Of a DNA stretch of 64,000 bases, positions 9,771 through 20,344 are shown one piece after another; within the stretch, counting starts at the first letter, position 1, and each line of letters begins with the position of its first letter. The position numbers were made by a program, and so were the translations under genes. Under the pieces are notes generated by a model. That model ran no database searches. It was not told the origin of the DNA and saw only the letters and a program-made list of their open reading frames with translations. Origin of the DNA: Monosporascus cannonballus (lineage: Eukaryota; Ascomycota; Sordariomycetes; Xylariales). Location: NCBI GenBank assembly GCA_004154925.1, contig QJNS01000194.1:1-64000 (forward strand). The letters are read 5' to 3'.

Positions 9771-11080
9771 AATATCGCGATGGTGCTGGGCGGCTGGCAT
9801 GCTGCAGAGATGGCTTGTAGCGGCATGGTAAACGCGGCAGGCACACACTGCCATGCAGAACTAGGATAAGCTCTGAGTCAGCATCATCCGAGACGGTGAC
9901 CACACGCAGAAACACGTACCGGAGCCTATAGTCCAGTCATTGTGGTAAGAGACCGTATGACGGTGGGATGTGGTATGCTTGAGGTTAATTTGGTCTTCAA
10001 GAATGCTAGCCATGATGATAGGGAGGATTCAGGGGGATGTTCCTGCTCCAAAGCGAAACTATTGCGTGATAATAGAGCAGATGTCCGCCAGTTTTAATGC
10101 CCTTTTCTATCTTCGAGTAACCGGAATGTATATACGCGGATTGAAGCCGTTAAGTAATTAACCGTAGCCCGTCCTTTTCCTTCTAAATTCATGTCATGCA
10201 AGCAAATATGTTGGCCACAACGTGCATTGCGCCCATACTCTCAACACTTGGCGATTGGGCAGATAATTCTAAAATGATAGTCATAATCGCACGATTGCTG
10301 CCCTTGTGCTCTGCGGAAGAGCGCTTCTACGAGTTTGGTAGTGATAATCGCATCGCGGGTTTCGAAATCTATTATAAAAAGGCCCAGGACATCAAACATT
10401 TGGGGGTGTTTTATGTAGGAAATTGGGGATGCGAGGTATACACCTGTCAGATACCAAGGTGCGGCCCCCTTTCTAGGACCCGGGGGGCCACCAGCGTGGC
10501 TCTAGTTTATGTATATATAAAGGGAGCTTCGCCCCCAAATAGTTAGAGGGGGACAGGCATTAAGGGCCATCTATTTACTACCCATACTACGAACCACCGG
10601 CTAGGCTGCTTCTTCCGCCTTCCACTCCGCGCTTCACCATTTTCTCCGACATAGCCCCTTTAAGAAGCTGGGTACTAGATGAAGTGCCACTGTGGACTCT
10701 ATTCTACTCCAGAATGAGCGCTCCTTATAAATACAAGAAAGACGACCAATTCACTTTCCGGGTTTTAGCATGGCTGGATACCCAGAATGGTCTTACGACT
10801 GTTCTCCAGATATGTGATCTAATTGTGTCCGGCCATGGTGTGGAATATCGCACAACTCGGGCAACTAGCAACGCAAAATGAGCGACCGTGTACCCCAGGG
10901 CGACTGGTAGCTCAGCACATCTTACAGGGATTGCAGATCACTATCAAATATCTGGCTTGATCATCCCAAAGCAGCCTTCGTAACCACCCCTGAATCATAC
11001 CCTTTAGCTAAGGACCGACCCGCCGAGACAGTATGATCAATTGGCATCCAAGTCCACCCAATCTACAACATATTCTCCTC
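9771..11080. other. No gene recognised
   Basis: Mixed composition with short frames (for example 10196-10546, +) lacking any family resemblance. No repeat structure was seen. It separates the thioesterase from the second P450. Confidence 0.5.
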
Positions 11081-12976
11081 TCAGTTCTCGTCGTTACTGT
11101 GATTTTTTCCGACAAACTCCTTTACAGAGTTAATCCTCGGGCGAAAGGTTAAGTATGGTCCATCGTGAACAGAGACGACTATATCATGAAGCTGGTACTC
11201 ATCGGACCTCCCTTTCGCGGCTCCTACCTTCCCTATCTCGCCCGGCGCTGTCTCAAAATCGAAGTACCAGAGCGTCTTGGCAATTACGAGACCGGCTTCC
11301 AGATAAGCCATAGCCTTCCCGGCACATCCACGCGCGCCAGCAGAGAAGGGAACGAATGCGTTCTTGTTGTTTCTTCTCGATTCTGGGCTATCTGGAAGCC
11401 AGCGCTCTGGCTTAAACTTGAACGGCTCTGGGAAATATTCTTCGTTGTGATGAATGGCGTAAGCGTTGACGCCGACTTGCGTACCCGGCGGTATCACATG
11501 ACCATCTACGAGAAGTGGTTCGGTTGCCCGCTTGTATTCGGAGGCCTCCTCTCTCCAAAGTGTGCCGGGAATCGGCGGAGACATTCTAAGCGCTTCGTCG
11601 AAACAGGCCCGCAGGTATTGGCACTTTGCAAGCATTGGGCCGCGTATATCGGCGCCGCTGGCAAAAGTAGAGCGAATCTCTTCGGCGAGACGCCGGTAGC
11701 ACTGTGGATTTCTTGAGAGGTAGAAGAATAGCGCGCTTAGCCCAGTTGAGGTGGTGTCGCCCCCTATTTGCGAAGTTAAGCTGCTGAGTGGTGTGCGAGT
11801 GGATGCGATGCCATTATGAGGGAGGACACGAACCTGCTGTGAGGAAAAATATCGCCTCGCCCCAAATCTCACTCGTCCAAACATTGTCCTTCTCCGAGAT
11901 CTTCATGTTATCTGCCACCACAGAGTAGAAGTCGTGCCTAGCGTGTTGGCTGTTGGCCAGGCGGGTTTTGATCATCTTTTCCACCGTACGGAGATAACTT
12001 TTCCCTCTCATGACGGCGCGGAGATACAGAAAAAGCTCCGCGCGGAACTTGGCGAAAAGGGGCTGTTGCATGTTGATATTGAGGAAGTAGTTCGCGGCTG
12101 CCGTTGAATCAGGCATAAACCGATAGGTCGGGTCGGTCTGAAGATTCAGGGGATAATCAAAAGAAAGGTGGCCCACGATATCCATCCCGAGACGTTTGCA
12201 TCGCTGGGTCATATCTACAGGAACAGGACCCTCTTCGCGGCATGATTTGAGCAGCTCTCGTATGAAGATATCAACTTGCTCTACCATGATAGGCTCGAAC
12301 ACTCGCATCGATCGGTCATTGACCACTTGGCCAACGAGCTTTCGCTTCGTCCGATGCAGGTCTTGGCTGATTGAATTCCAAAGACTGTAGACGTTTGGTC
12401 CTCGCTGTGAAACGAGATATGCCCGAGACTTCGTGATTCGTTCATTTTGGTATATATCTTCTCTCATTAGCAATGAACGGAGAGTGAAATCTTGGAATCG
12501 TACCATGTACAGCTGCAGCTGTATTAAATACAAGTTTGTTAGGACCCTGCCTGATGACAGGTCCTATTTATCATAAACGCGATCAGCCACCTCAGGTGTC
12601 GAGTGGACATCTTGACGCTTCGCTTACCGTATTTCAAGTGATCCTGCCGTGTCTTAGCGTGGAGGTTGGTTTGTGCCGCGTAGAAAGCCCCATAAATGTC
12701 GCAAAGCTTCGCAACGAGAGGCCCCGGATAGTGCTTTAAAGGATGCAGAAAAAGGCGATAGCCACCGAGGAGGAGACACTTTAGTTCAATGTTAATCATC
12801 TTCAAATTGGATAGAGTGGCTATGACCCACGTAGAAAACGACCAAGTAGACCACATATGTTGCAGCCGGGAGAAGGGCGTTTGCCAAATCCATGCCGATA
12901 GGAAGGTGATCCAAATGGGCGGCAGACCACCAAGGACGAGACAAACGAATGGAGGCGGAATTAGATATGAAAGCAC
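11081..12976 (-). CDS. Cytochrome P450 monooxygenase (second copy, different family)
   Basis: Membrane-anchored haem oxygenase. Exon 1 (12976-12628) starts with a hydrophobic anchor and has the HPLKHYPGPLVAK hinge. An intron at about 12519-12627 (GTAAGC...ATACAG) leads to exon 2, containing DIYQNERITKSRAY and a C-helix with LHRTKRKLVG. An intron at 11764-11833 (GTTCGT...AATAG) restores AGGDTTST of the I helix. Then follow EALR (K helix), PERW and the haem loop FSAGARGCAGK, ending at 11081. Length fits a full P450 (about 570 codons). Near 12470-12480 the frame used directly after the first intron differs by one base from the downstream frame, so there is probably one indel; otherwise splicing there is unusual. 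All catalytic motifs are intact, making this the best preserved enzyme of the group. Marked as CDS with that caveat. Confidence 0.75.
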
Positions 12977-14070
12977 CTTCCGACTGGAGAAGAATAGGTT
13001 TTAGATTCTTTAACCGGTGGCAATCAAATTGGATATTCTTTTACCGCGGCAACACCGATATCCGACATCCATTTTACTCGTTCTGCAGATTACTATATGT
13101 CCGGGGACGTAGGGCAACCAGTCTTAAATGACACCGCCATATTTCTTCCAAGAAGTCCTCCCCCTTGTCTTATGTTTTCAGCTACATGCGCCGCTTTACA
13201 ACTCAGTACCTGCGCCACAGCCTAGGCTCTCCCTTGTCGTTAAATTGTCCTGTGCGGTGGTTGGCCCCCTTGATATGCCCCTTACCTCGGGCAGTGATAA
13301 TCTCACTTGGCATCCTACCTTCAAAGGTTCATCCCAAATTAGAAGCCAATATCATGTACTGCGCTCGCTGCCTCTTTCTGCGGACCCAGGAAATCGTAAT
13401 GTAATTTTCAACGACCGGTTTAGTGCCAAGGCACCTTACGCATGCAATCCACACTGGCGAGCAGTAATATGCGGATGATTGGACGAATATTTTCACTTAC
13501 GTTATATCCTGGAACGGGTGCCCTTGGGGGCGTTCTATCAATGACATATCATGCATATATTGCGGCAGGCTCGCTGTGCCACCCAGCTGTTTTTTTACAA
13601 TCCCTATGAACCCCAGAGTACATGCAGAAGGCATACCGCCATTTCACGGCCTTACGTTTGAAGTCTGGGCCGAAACGTGAATCAATCTTAGCCGGTCAAT
13701 TCACTTCGTTGTCGGGCCCTGGCCATAATAGTTGAGCTACCCCTATATCACGTAATGAAGATATCGGATCAGATAATCAGGGATTGTCTCCTTTGGTAAT
13801 TAACTTGCTGTGTACACAAGGTGAGAAGATGGCAAGTTCCCTCCATTTTCAGTACCCGATAGCGATTGCAGCAGCCAGTCTCGCAGTAAATCCCAGGCGC
13901 ATAACGAGTAATGCCAAAAACCTCGGCATCCGGTGGAAAGCCCAACAGGATATGAAACAAGGAAAGCCAGCAGTTACTCCTAGCAAAGCAGAAACCCCCC
14001 AATATGTCATGGTGCCTTCAACCCCACCGTCCACTATCACGACGAGATAATTAGGATACTTGTGGCCTTG
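12977..14070. other. No gene recognised; P450 promoter at left
   Basis: The left edge should contain the promoter of the minus-strand P450. Short plus-strand frames at 12949-13478 and 13784-14050 show no family resemblance. Confidence 0.45.
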
Positions 14071-15779
14071 TTAGACAGGTCGCTGGTTCCAGGGTGTTAA
14101 CAGGTGTCGCATCCCTATGTCGGTTCCATTCCCATACTCTTCGCTGGTCGTGAACTGAGTAGTGCGTATGATTACCGTTTGGGGATGGACTGTTTGAGCT
14201 AGGTCGTTATCACTCCGTGGTGAATGGCCTGACTCCAAACTTTGACCCTTGGAAAAATCGAGGTTCCTGTGTGTCCCGCAGCTTTCGTTAATGAGATTGT
14301 ATGCGCTGCCGTTCGGTCTGCCCGAATGAGGCGTAGGCCAGACAGCACTCCCGACGTCCTTAGACCTATTCGAAGCGAGACGAGACCCCGACACGTATGC
14401 TGCAATCCTTTTAACGGCCGGTGGTGAGTCTTTCATAGCCTTTGGAATTCGAGGCACGTAAAAGACCAGTAAAGCGCACGTTAACTCAGCGGTGGTCCAG
14501 AGACCCACGCTGCATATGCCGTACGTCTGATCCAGGGAACTCAAGTAGTAAACTGAGGCTGCGAGTCGGAACGCAGTGGCTACGCAGGCACTATTACGAG
14601 GTTAATATGAGTGGCAGGGTGGTCTCCTGTGTCAACGGCAACAAAGAAGATCGTCAGGAAGCCACATACAAGACTCCTACGGCAAAGATCACGGCAATAC
14701 CGATCTTCTTTTCTCTCCTGAGCCGCAGCTTCCAAATGACCCTTTGCGGTAGCAACAGGATGAAGATGTCGGACACGAGACTAAATGAAGCCGTAGCTAC
14801 ATCGTACGCCTTCCTATTTCTGCAGGTGCCAGGAACTGTCGGGTCCCAGAGCCTTTCGAACGGGGTACAGGATAACGATCCAGAAATGAGCATTGTGACA
14901 TAAAACGCGACATTGATCCACAACAAAGCGTGGCAAATCCACTGTGGAACACCCATCATCAGTTACAATTCCGCAAAAACTCAGATTGTGGTAGCGATGC
15001 TGGTGACACCTATATAGAGATATCCGGGTATAATAAAGGGCTCATAAACATGACCCGAATACAGGGAGAGGCGGTGATTAGTCGGCTTACGTAGAAAGCT
15101 CCGCGAGTGTCTCGTGGAACAAATATCCGCGTCCACTCAAGAAGTATCGCGGCCTTGTAGAGCATAATAGTAACGGTATAGAAGTCTGAGGCGAGATGGA
15201 CATCCTGGTTTGGGTTAGTAGCGATTCGAGGAGGAATAAGCAAGTCAAGAGATAATAGGGGGACAGTATTAAATAGGGGACGAAGAAAGTATGGCCCTTA
15301 CGTAAAACATCGCCGGCAAATCCCTTACGCGGACGTTCCATTGATTCACGAAGAATCCGACCTGGAACACTATATGATAGATGCTGCCGAAGAACGCAAC
15401 CGAGAGGAACTGGGTAGTCTTCGTTAGCGTTCCGCAGCAAGTAGTTGTCCGGGCAGGAATGGTGGGAATACATATCCCGAGAGGGCAAAGACTATGGCAG
15501 TACAGTGTCAGTCAAACGGCTCCTTGGGGCAGGGGGTTCAGTGGCCTTACAGTCCTCGATGTTTAATTTCTTTGAACAGAATATTTTCGAGTACGCTCCC
15601 ACGATGAAGGCTATCGTGGAGATTCCCAGACACACACTAATCACAACCAGGGCCAACGTGTTATTATTCGGAGGGTCGTCGAAGTTGGACATCACCCCTG
15701 GAGGTGGAGCAAGGGCAGGCCCATTGAGAATAGCCTCCTGCTGCGCAGGCGGAAGAAGGTGTAGCTGGTCCAGGGACAT
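14071..15779 (-). CDS. PTH11-like integral membrane protein (fungal rhodopsin-type GPCR-like)
   Basis: Seven-helix plasma-membrane protein of the PTH11/rhodopsin-domain family found in filamentous ascomycetes. The start MSLDQLHLLPPAQ (15779; a further ATG at 15818) leads to a first helix and YSKIFCSKKLNIED. After an intron come FLSVAFFGSIYHIVFQ, FVNQWNVRVRDLPAMFYV, an intron ending near 15187, YTVTIMLYKAAILLEWTRIF, a donor at 15090, then LWINVAFYVTMLISG, a Cys-rich loop, DIFILLLPQRVIWKL, an intron (GTATGT donor) and the last helix WTTAELTCALLVFYVPRIP with a hydrophilic tail. The link between exon 1 and FLSVAFFG (about 15420-15500) has no consistent frame, so either a small intron or one indel lies there. 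Such receptors sense surface or host cues; the ligand is unknown. Confidence 0.8.
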
Positions 15780-17352
15780 TGCTGTGGATTGAGGACCGCC
15801 TGAGTTACTATACGGCAACTTGGTGCCCTGGATGAGTCTGGGTTACTGGAAAGTGGTCCTGGTAGATTCTTCCGTGAGGAGTGGGCACTGGACCACCCGT
15901 TATATTGATTTCAAGTATGGAATGCGGGCAGCATAAGGCAGGCTCGACTACAGGACTACAATGCTTCTGCTGAAATCCCGTCGCTAATTGAAAAAAGGAC
16001 GCAATTAGAACGACTCCCCAATTAAAAGCGCAACGGTGATGTTGGTTACGCAAGATACTTGGCCGTATTACTGTAGCCTTCGGTACATCATACAACTGTA
16101 GCGAAGCCAGTGGAACGCCCCGTGGTCTTTCCCACCTCTCTGACCATCTGGACGCAGCAGGCAGCTCGACTTATTCAGAGAGTTGCAGTAGCATTGTAGC
16201 CTACAGTATTCTACGCCCGCCAAGAAATACTGGGCATTCTTTGTCGAACAATCATTGACCCTCAAGCAATGGAACCTAGCAAGCGGCAAGTTAGGCGTGG
16301 GTGCACTTTGCCCGGCAAATATCTATCCTCTCAGTGGGATTGCCAGCGTAATTAATCTACCAAGCGCCTCTATGACACACCGAAGGCTAACTGGTCGTGG
16401 GGGGGGTAAATCACTGCATCATACGCGGAAGGAAGGTAACCCTACATCCTTCATCATGGAGTTTCATTTGCTATTACTTCCGCTCGCATTCCCCGCCCCC
16501 AAGGGGGTTCCGGCTGTGGGTTCACCAACTACCCGAAAGAAGAATAGAACGCCACGCTGAATGGTTAGGACAAGGAGCCGAGTCAGCCAAATTCGTAAGG
16601 CTACGAACACACGTCCTTCATAAAGTCATGCTTGCCGTTAGAAGACTTACGTAGTTACGTGCGCAAGTGGGTGGCATCGATATTGCAACATTCCATGGAC
16701 ACATCTTGTGCGCTTGGTTACGATTCGCGTGCCACCTCGTTGATACCTCAACGACTTACACTCATCTGCTCAAACGGGGTCGGGTCCTCAGGCGTTGCGA
16801 CCTTCCACTTTCCCCCGCAGGCTACGGACCCCACACGCCATGGATTGCTAGGTCCACAGGACCTAGCGAGCCCACACCGGCCCGTCCCGGAACGTGGATG
16901 GCATCCATAGTATCTTTCGTAATGGCAAAGCAAACGTAACAGGCAGGCAGGCTCTTGCTGTACCGCTGAAGCCCGAGCAGCAGCTGAGCCAAGGTCGGGC
17001 GGAACGGATCAGGTTTCTGCCACTCCCGATACAATCAATGTCTATGTAAGCGAGAAACCTGCCCTCCCGCTTCTACTTCACGGCTTCGGCTTCTGACCCC
17101 TCACTTCATATTAGCGGTATACGCCCTAGGCCTTAACCAGCGTCGCCTATGAGAAGTGAGGCTGCCGTGACAACTACGAAGTTATCGGACTTCCGGGGCA
17201 CGACAAGAACGTGGGGGCGGAATAGAGACGTTGTACTATTGGTTAGGTTCCGCTTAGTTCTGGGGGGTGCTGTGAAACTTTCTTTCACATCCACCGCACC
17301 GCCCCATCACATATAGCACTATGTGCCACCAAGCAGAACCAACCAATCATTT
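15780..17352. other. No gene recognised
   Basis: Upstream of the PTH11-like gene. Several short frames on both strands (for example 15808-16289, -) were examined without recognising a family. No repeats stand out. Confidence 0.45.
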
Positions 17353-17456
17353 GGCCTAATGGTCTAGTCGTATGATTGTCGCTTCGGGAGTAATCCCAGC
17401 CGTCTGAAATGGCTCTCCTATGTGACAGGTCCCGGGTTCAAATCCCGGTTAGGCCC
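17353..17456 (+). tRNA. tRNA-Pro(CGG) with canonical intron
   Basis: Acceptor stem GGCCTAA/TTAGGCC pairs perfectly. The anticodon stem is GTCGC/GTGAC (one G:T) with anticodon CGG at 17385-17387, an intron at 17389-17420 (32 nt) lies between 37 and 38, and the T arm is CCGGG-TTCAAAT-CCCGG. The D loop reads AGTCGTAT where the conserved G18-G19 pair would give AGTGGTAT. That single change could weaken the D-loop/T-loop contact, so the gene may be impaired. Confidence 0.82.
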
Positions 17457-18646
17457 TTGGTTAAGTGTTTTGTCATTTTTTCACTTTTACTTTTGCTCGA
17501 AAATGTGGGTTATGCCTGCAGAGTTGAGTGGGCTTGTCGATCTCGATTCGAAATTGCTGATTGGCGTGGCTTCGGGCTCTTTTGTCTTTTTAGTAAGGGG
17601 TGCCAAGTGTAATGGTTGGAACCCCTATTCCACCCACACAGTCGGTACCTTCAACTGCGGCTTTGCGTTGGGATAAAGAACAGAACACGATTGGGGGCGT
17701 GCTGTAACTCTTTGCAAACACCCTTTCTTTTAGAATATTTCAACGCATCTATAAAAGGCTCGACAAGCTGAGCCATATCAAGAGACTACCTACACTCTAG
17801 AGCATATAGCATCTAGAGAAGGATACGGAGTAGGCGCTAGGCACTATATTGTCTGTCGTGTTCTTTACTTTATTCAAGACCTAAGATGACAGGCCCCTAG
17901 CACCGCGCGTCCACATTACGCCCCCTAAATACCGGTACGTAAACACCTGACGAAGGAGGCTAGGGCTTGCAATTGGCTACCTGTGGTTACCCATTCACTA
18001 AATTACCTATAACGTAAATTACTACGGTATTTAAGCTTAATATTTACGGCTATGTAAAATAATACTACAAACGGTAGTTCCGTATTACCTACGGACCTTT
18101 ATTACTTATTTATGATTGGAAATATCATCCTTAAGCACTGGTGGTTCCGTGGGCGGGTGGTTAGCGCAGACCCTAGAGGTGCCCAGCCCGAGCAGGCAGG
18201 CCCCTCCGAGAAGAAATGGCACACTTTTAATAAAGTTGAATGTGCTTGGGAGGATTGCAACAAATATTATAGAATAGTAGGAAAAGAACAGGGGAAAAGA
18301 ACAGGCTTAATTAAATGAAAGAAGGTATATAGGAAGTTGTATAGCTACTTCTTAGTTTCCATATTTTGGGTATTATCTTATTAGTATACGAATTCCTCAA
18401 GGAAGAAGGTTGTACGGAAAGTATGCCATCTCGTTTGCCATTTCTTCCTGGATCCTCGTGGTAGGCCGCAAAACACTCCCTTTTCAGCTCCTGCGGCAGT
18501 TTTCTCATCCCGTAGATTCGCCTCGTGAATTAGGTGAGACGCGAGATATATCTATCGCATTTCCGCGCCGAATGCCCTCCCCGCCATGCTCGGCGGAGCG
18601 GTGCATGCTTCCCTGGTAGATACGGTGTCGAATCTGAATAATGCAA

Positions 18647-18677
<31 letters not shown>

Positions 18678-20344
18678 GTGTGGCCCACACTACGGCGGGA
18701 CACTCGCAGATCTCATACACGGCTCTTGTATATAAATTCTTTCCCAAGCTGCGGCGAATGCGTTCGGGTACGGGAGGTAGACGGGCAGGAAGCAAGGATC
18801 TCTGCGCAGGAAATAGAGTTCGCCGACCCAGCCTAGGGCATGCGAAAGGTGGGTGTTCCGGCACTCTACGCAGGTCACGCCCTATAACTCAGTAGCTTTT
18901 GGGGGGTGCCGGTCGATTCTAACATGTAGATAGCGTCTACGAACGCATGGCTAACTCGACAGATAGATAGACCGAAGCGCCTACTCGGGGGAACGTGCAC
19001 AGCACTTTGGCAGGGTAGTTAGCTATGTTGAAACCTCGATGGCCTAGTACCCTTCCCACCCAAATCAACACCGTAGGGGACGACCCCGCCAGCACAGATA
19101 TACAGCAGATCGAGCACGTATACTGTTGCGCCATGTAATACACTACAAAAGCTGTTCCTGACTGCAGTATATTGCTGGATGCATGACCTCTTCTGCAGTT
19201 ACCTGATTATCAGTAAGCTTGCGGCATTTGTTGGACACAGTGGCCAGGTGCGTGGCTTCCACTACTATATATGGGGCCGATACGGGGCGCCATCTGCGGT
19301 TACATATGTATAACGGTCACAGATCCACCAACAGCATAATATGCGAATCCTCATGTGTCATTACTTATTCATCACGTCGATAAACGACGGACTACCATAC
19401 CATACACGACCCTGACTTGATAGTCTAGCCATCCATCCATAGCCCAGTCCATTCATGTGTACCTAATACTCCTACAAAAAAAAAAAAAAACAATGATGCT
19501 TCGTAAAACGACGATGACGCCTTGGACATGCTCTGCTCGCTTGCTTGCTCGATTTTCTGCAGCCCTTTTGTTCAAATCCCCTCCCCTTCCGCGTCCGGGC
19601 TCATGTGAATTAAGGAACATGGGACACAGAACCGGTTTGATGATAATGCATGGATATCACACCCACAGGCGGGTCCCCTAAAACGCCTTCTCGCAAAAAA
19701 GAAAGATGTTCGAACGGGGAGAATGTTCGTGTTTCCGATGACTCCATGCGATGACTACACTTCATATATGCTCTGCTCGGCTTGCCATAAGTTTCTCGAA
19801 AACTTGGCTCGGTGCTTAATAAGTACAACGACAGTAGCCGACTGGGCAGGCCTAACACTAAATTTGTAATAATCAAACAACCGGAGACTGAGATAGGCTC
19901 CACGACACTGGCGATAAAATTAGGGATCCTCGACCATGTGAATGCGCGGAAGCAAACTCTCCATAAGGTTACGTGTCGCCAATTCGTACGTTTGCCTTAA
20001 CCTCGGCGAGGCTTCCAACAACAGCGGTGGTTATTTCTCGAGGAGCTCCATGGCAGCATCTTAAAAGACCAGACCAGCCTCTCGAGGAAGGAAAAAGCCA
20101 GAGATAGCCGTGACGAATGTAATGAATAAATATGAATAGCGGCCGGAGGGAAATGTAGAACGAGTCCTGTGCTGTTGAATGCAACAATGCCCTCGTATGG
20201 ATCTTCCTATTAGATCTTTTGTGACCGCTCAGGAAAAGAGTGCAAATAATTGGCGGTGGCCGCAGGGACATCGTCTGGGATGGCAGGCGGATAACTCGAG
20301 ATCCGAGCCCCCTCGATCGAGTACAAACGATGAGGGGAGGACGA
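17457..20344. other. No gene recognised; AT-rich patch and A tracts
   Basis: No convincing coding region. About 17980-18115 is markedly AT-rich and TA-rich, like a small relic of RIP. Homopolymer A tracts occur at 18650-18677 and near 19478. The last few hundred bases are 3' flank of the Cdc4-like gene. Confidence 0.45.
18650..18677 (+). repeat. A(28) homopolymer
   Basis: Uninterrupted run of 28 A. Nothing upstream looks like a retroposed transcript and no flanking duplication was seen, so it is listed only as a simple repeat. Confidence 0.9.

Noticed and set aside
18650..18677. A(28) tract as the tail of a retroposed gene
   Set aside because: No coding remnant upstream and no flanking duplication.
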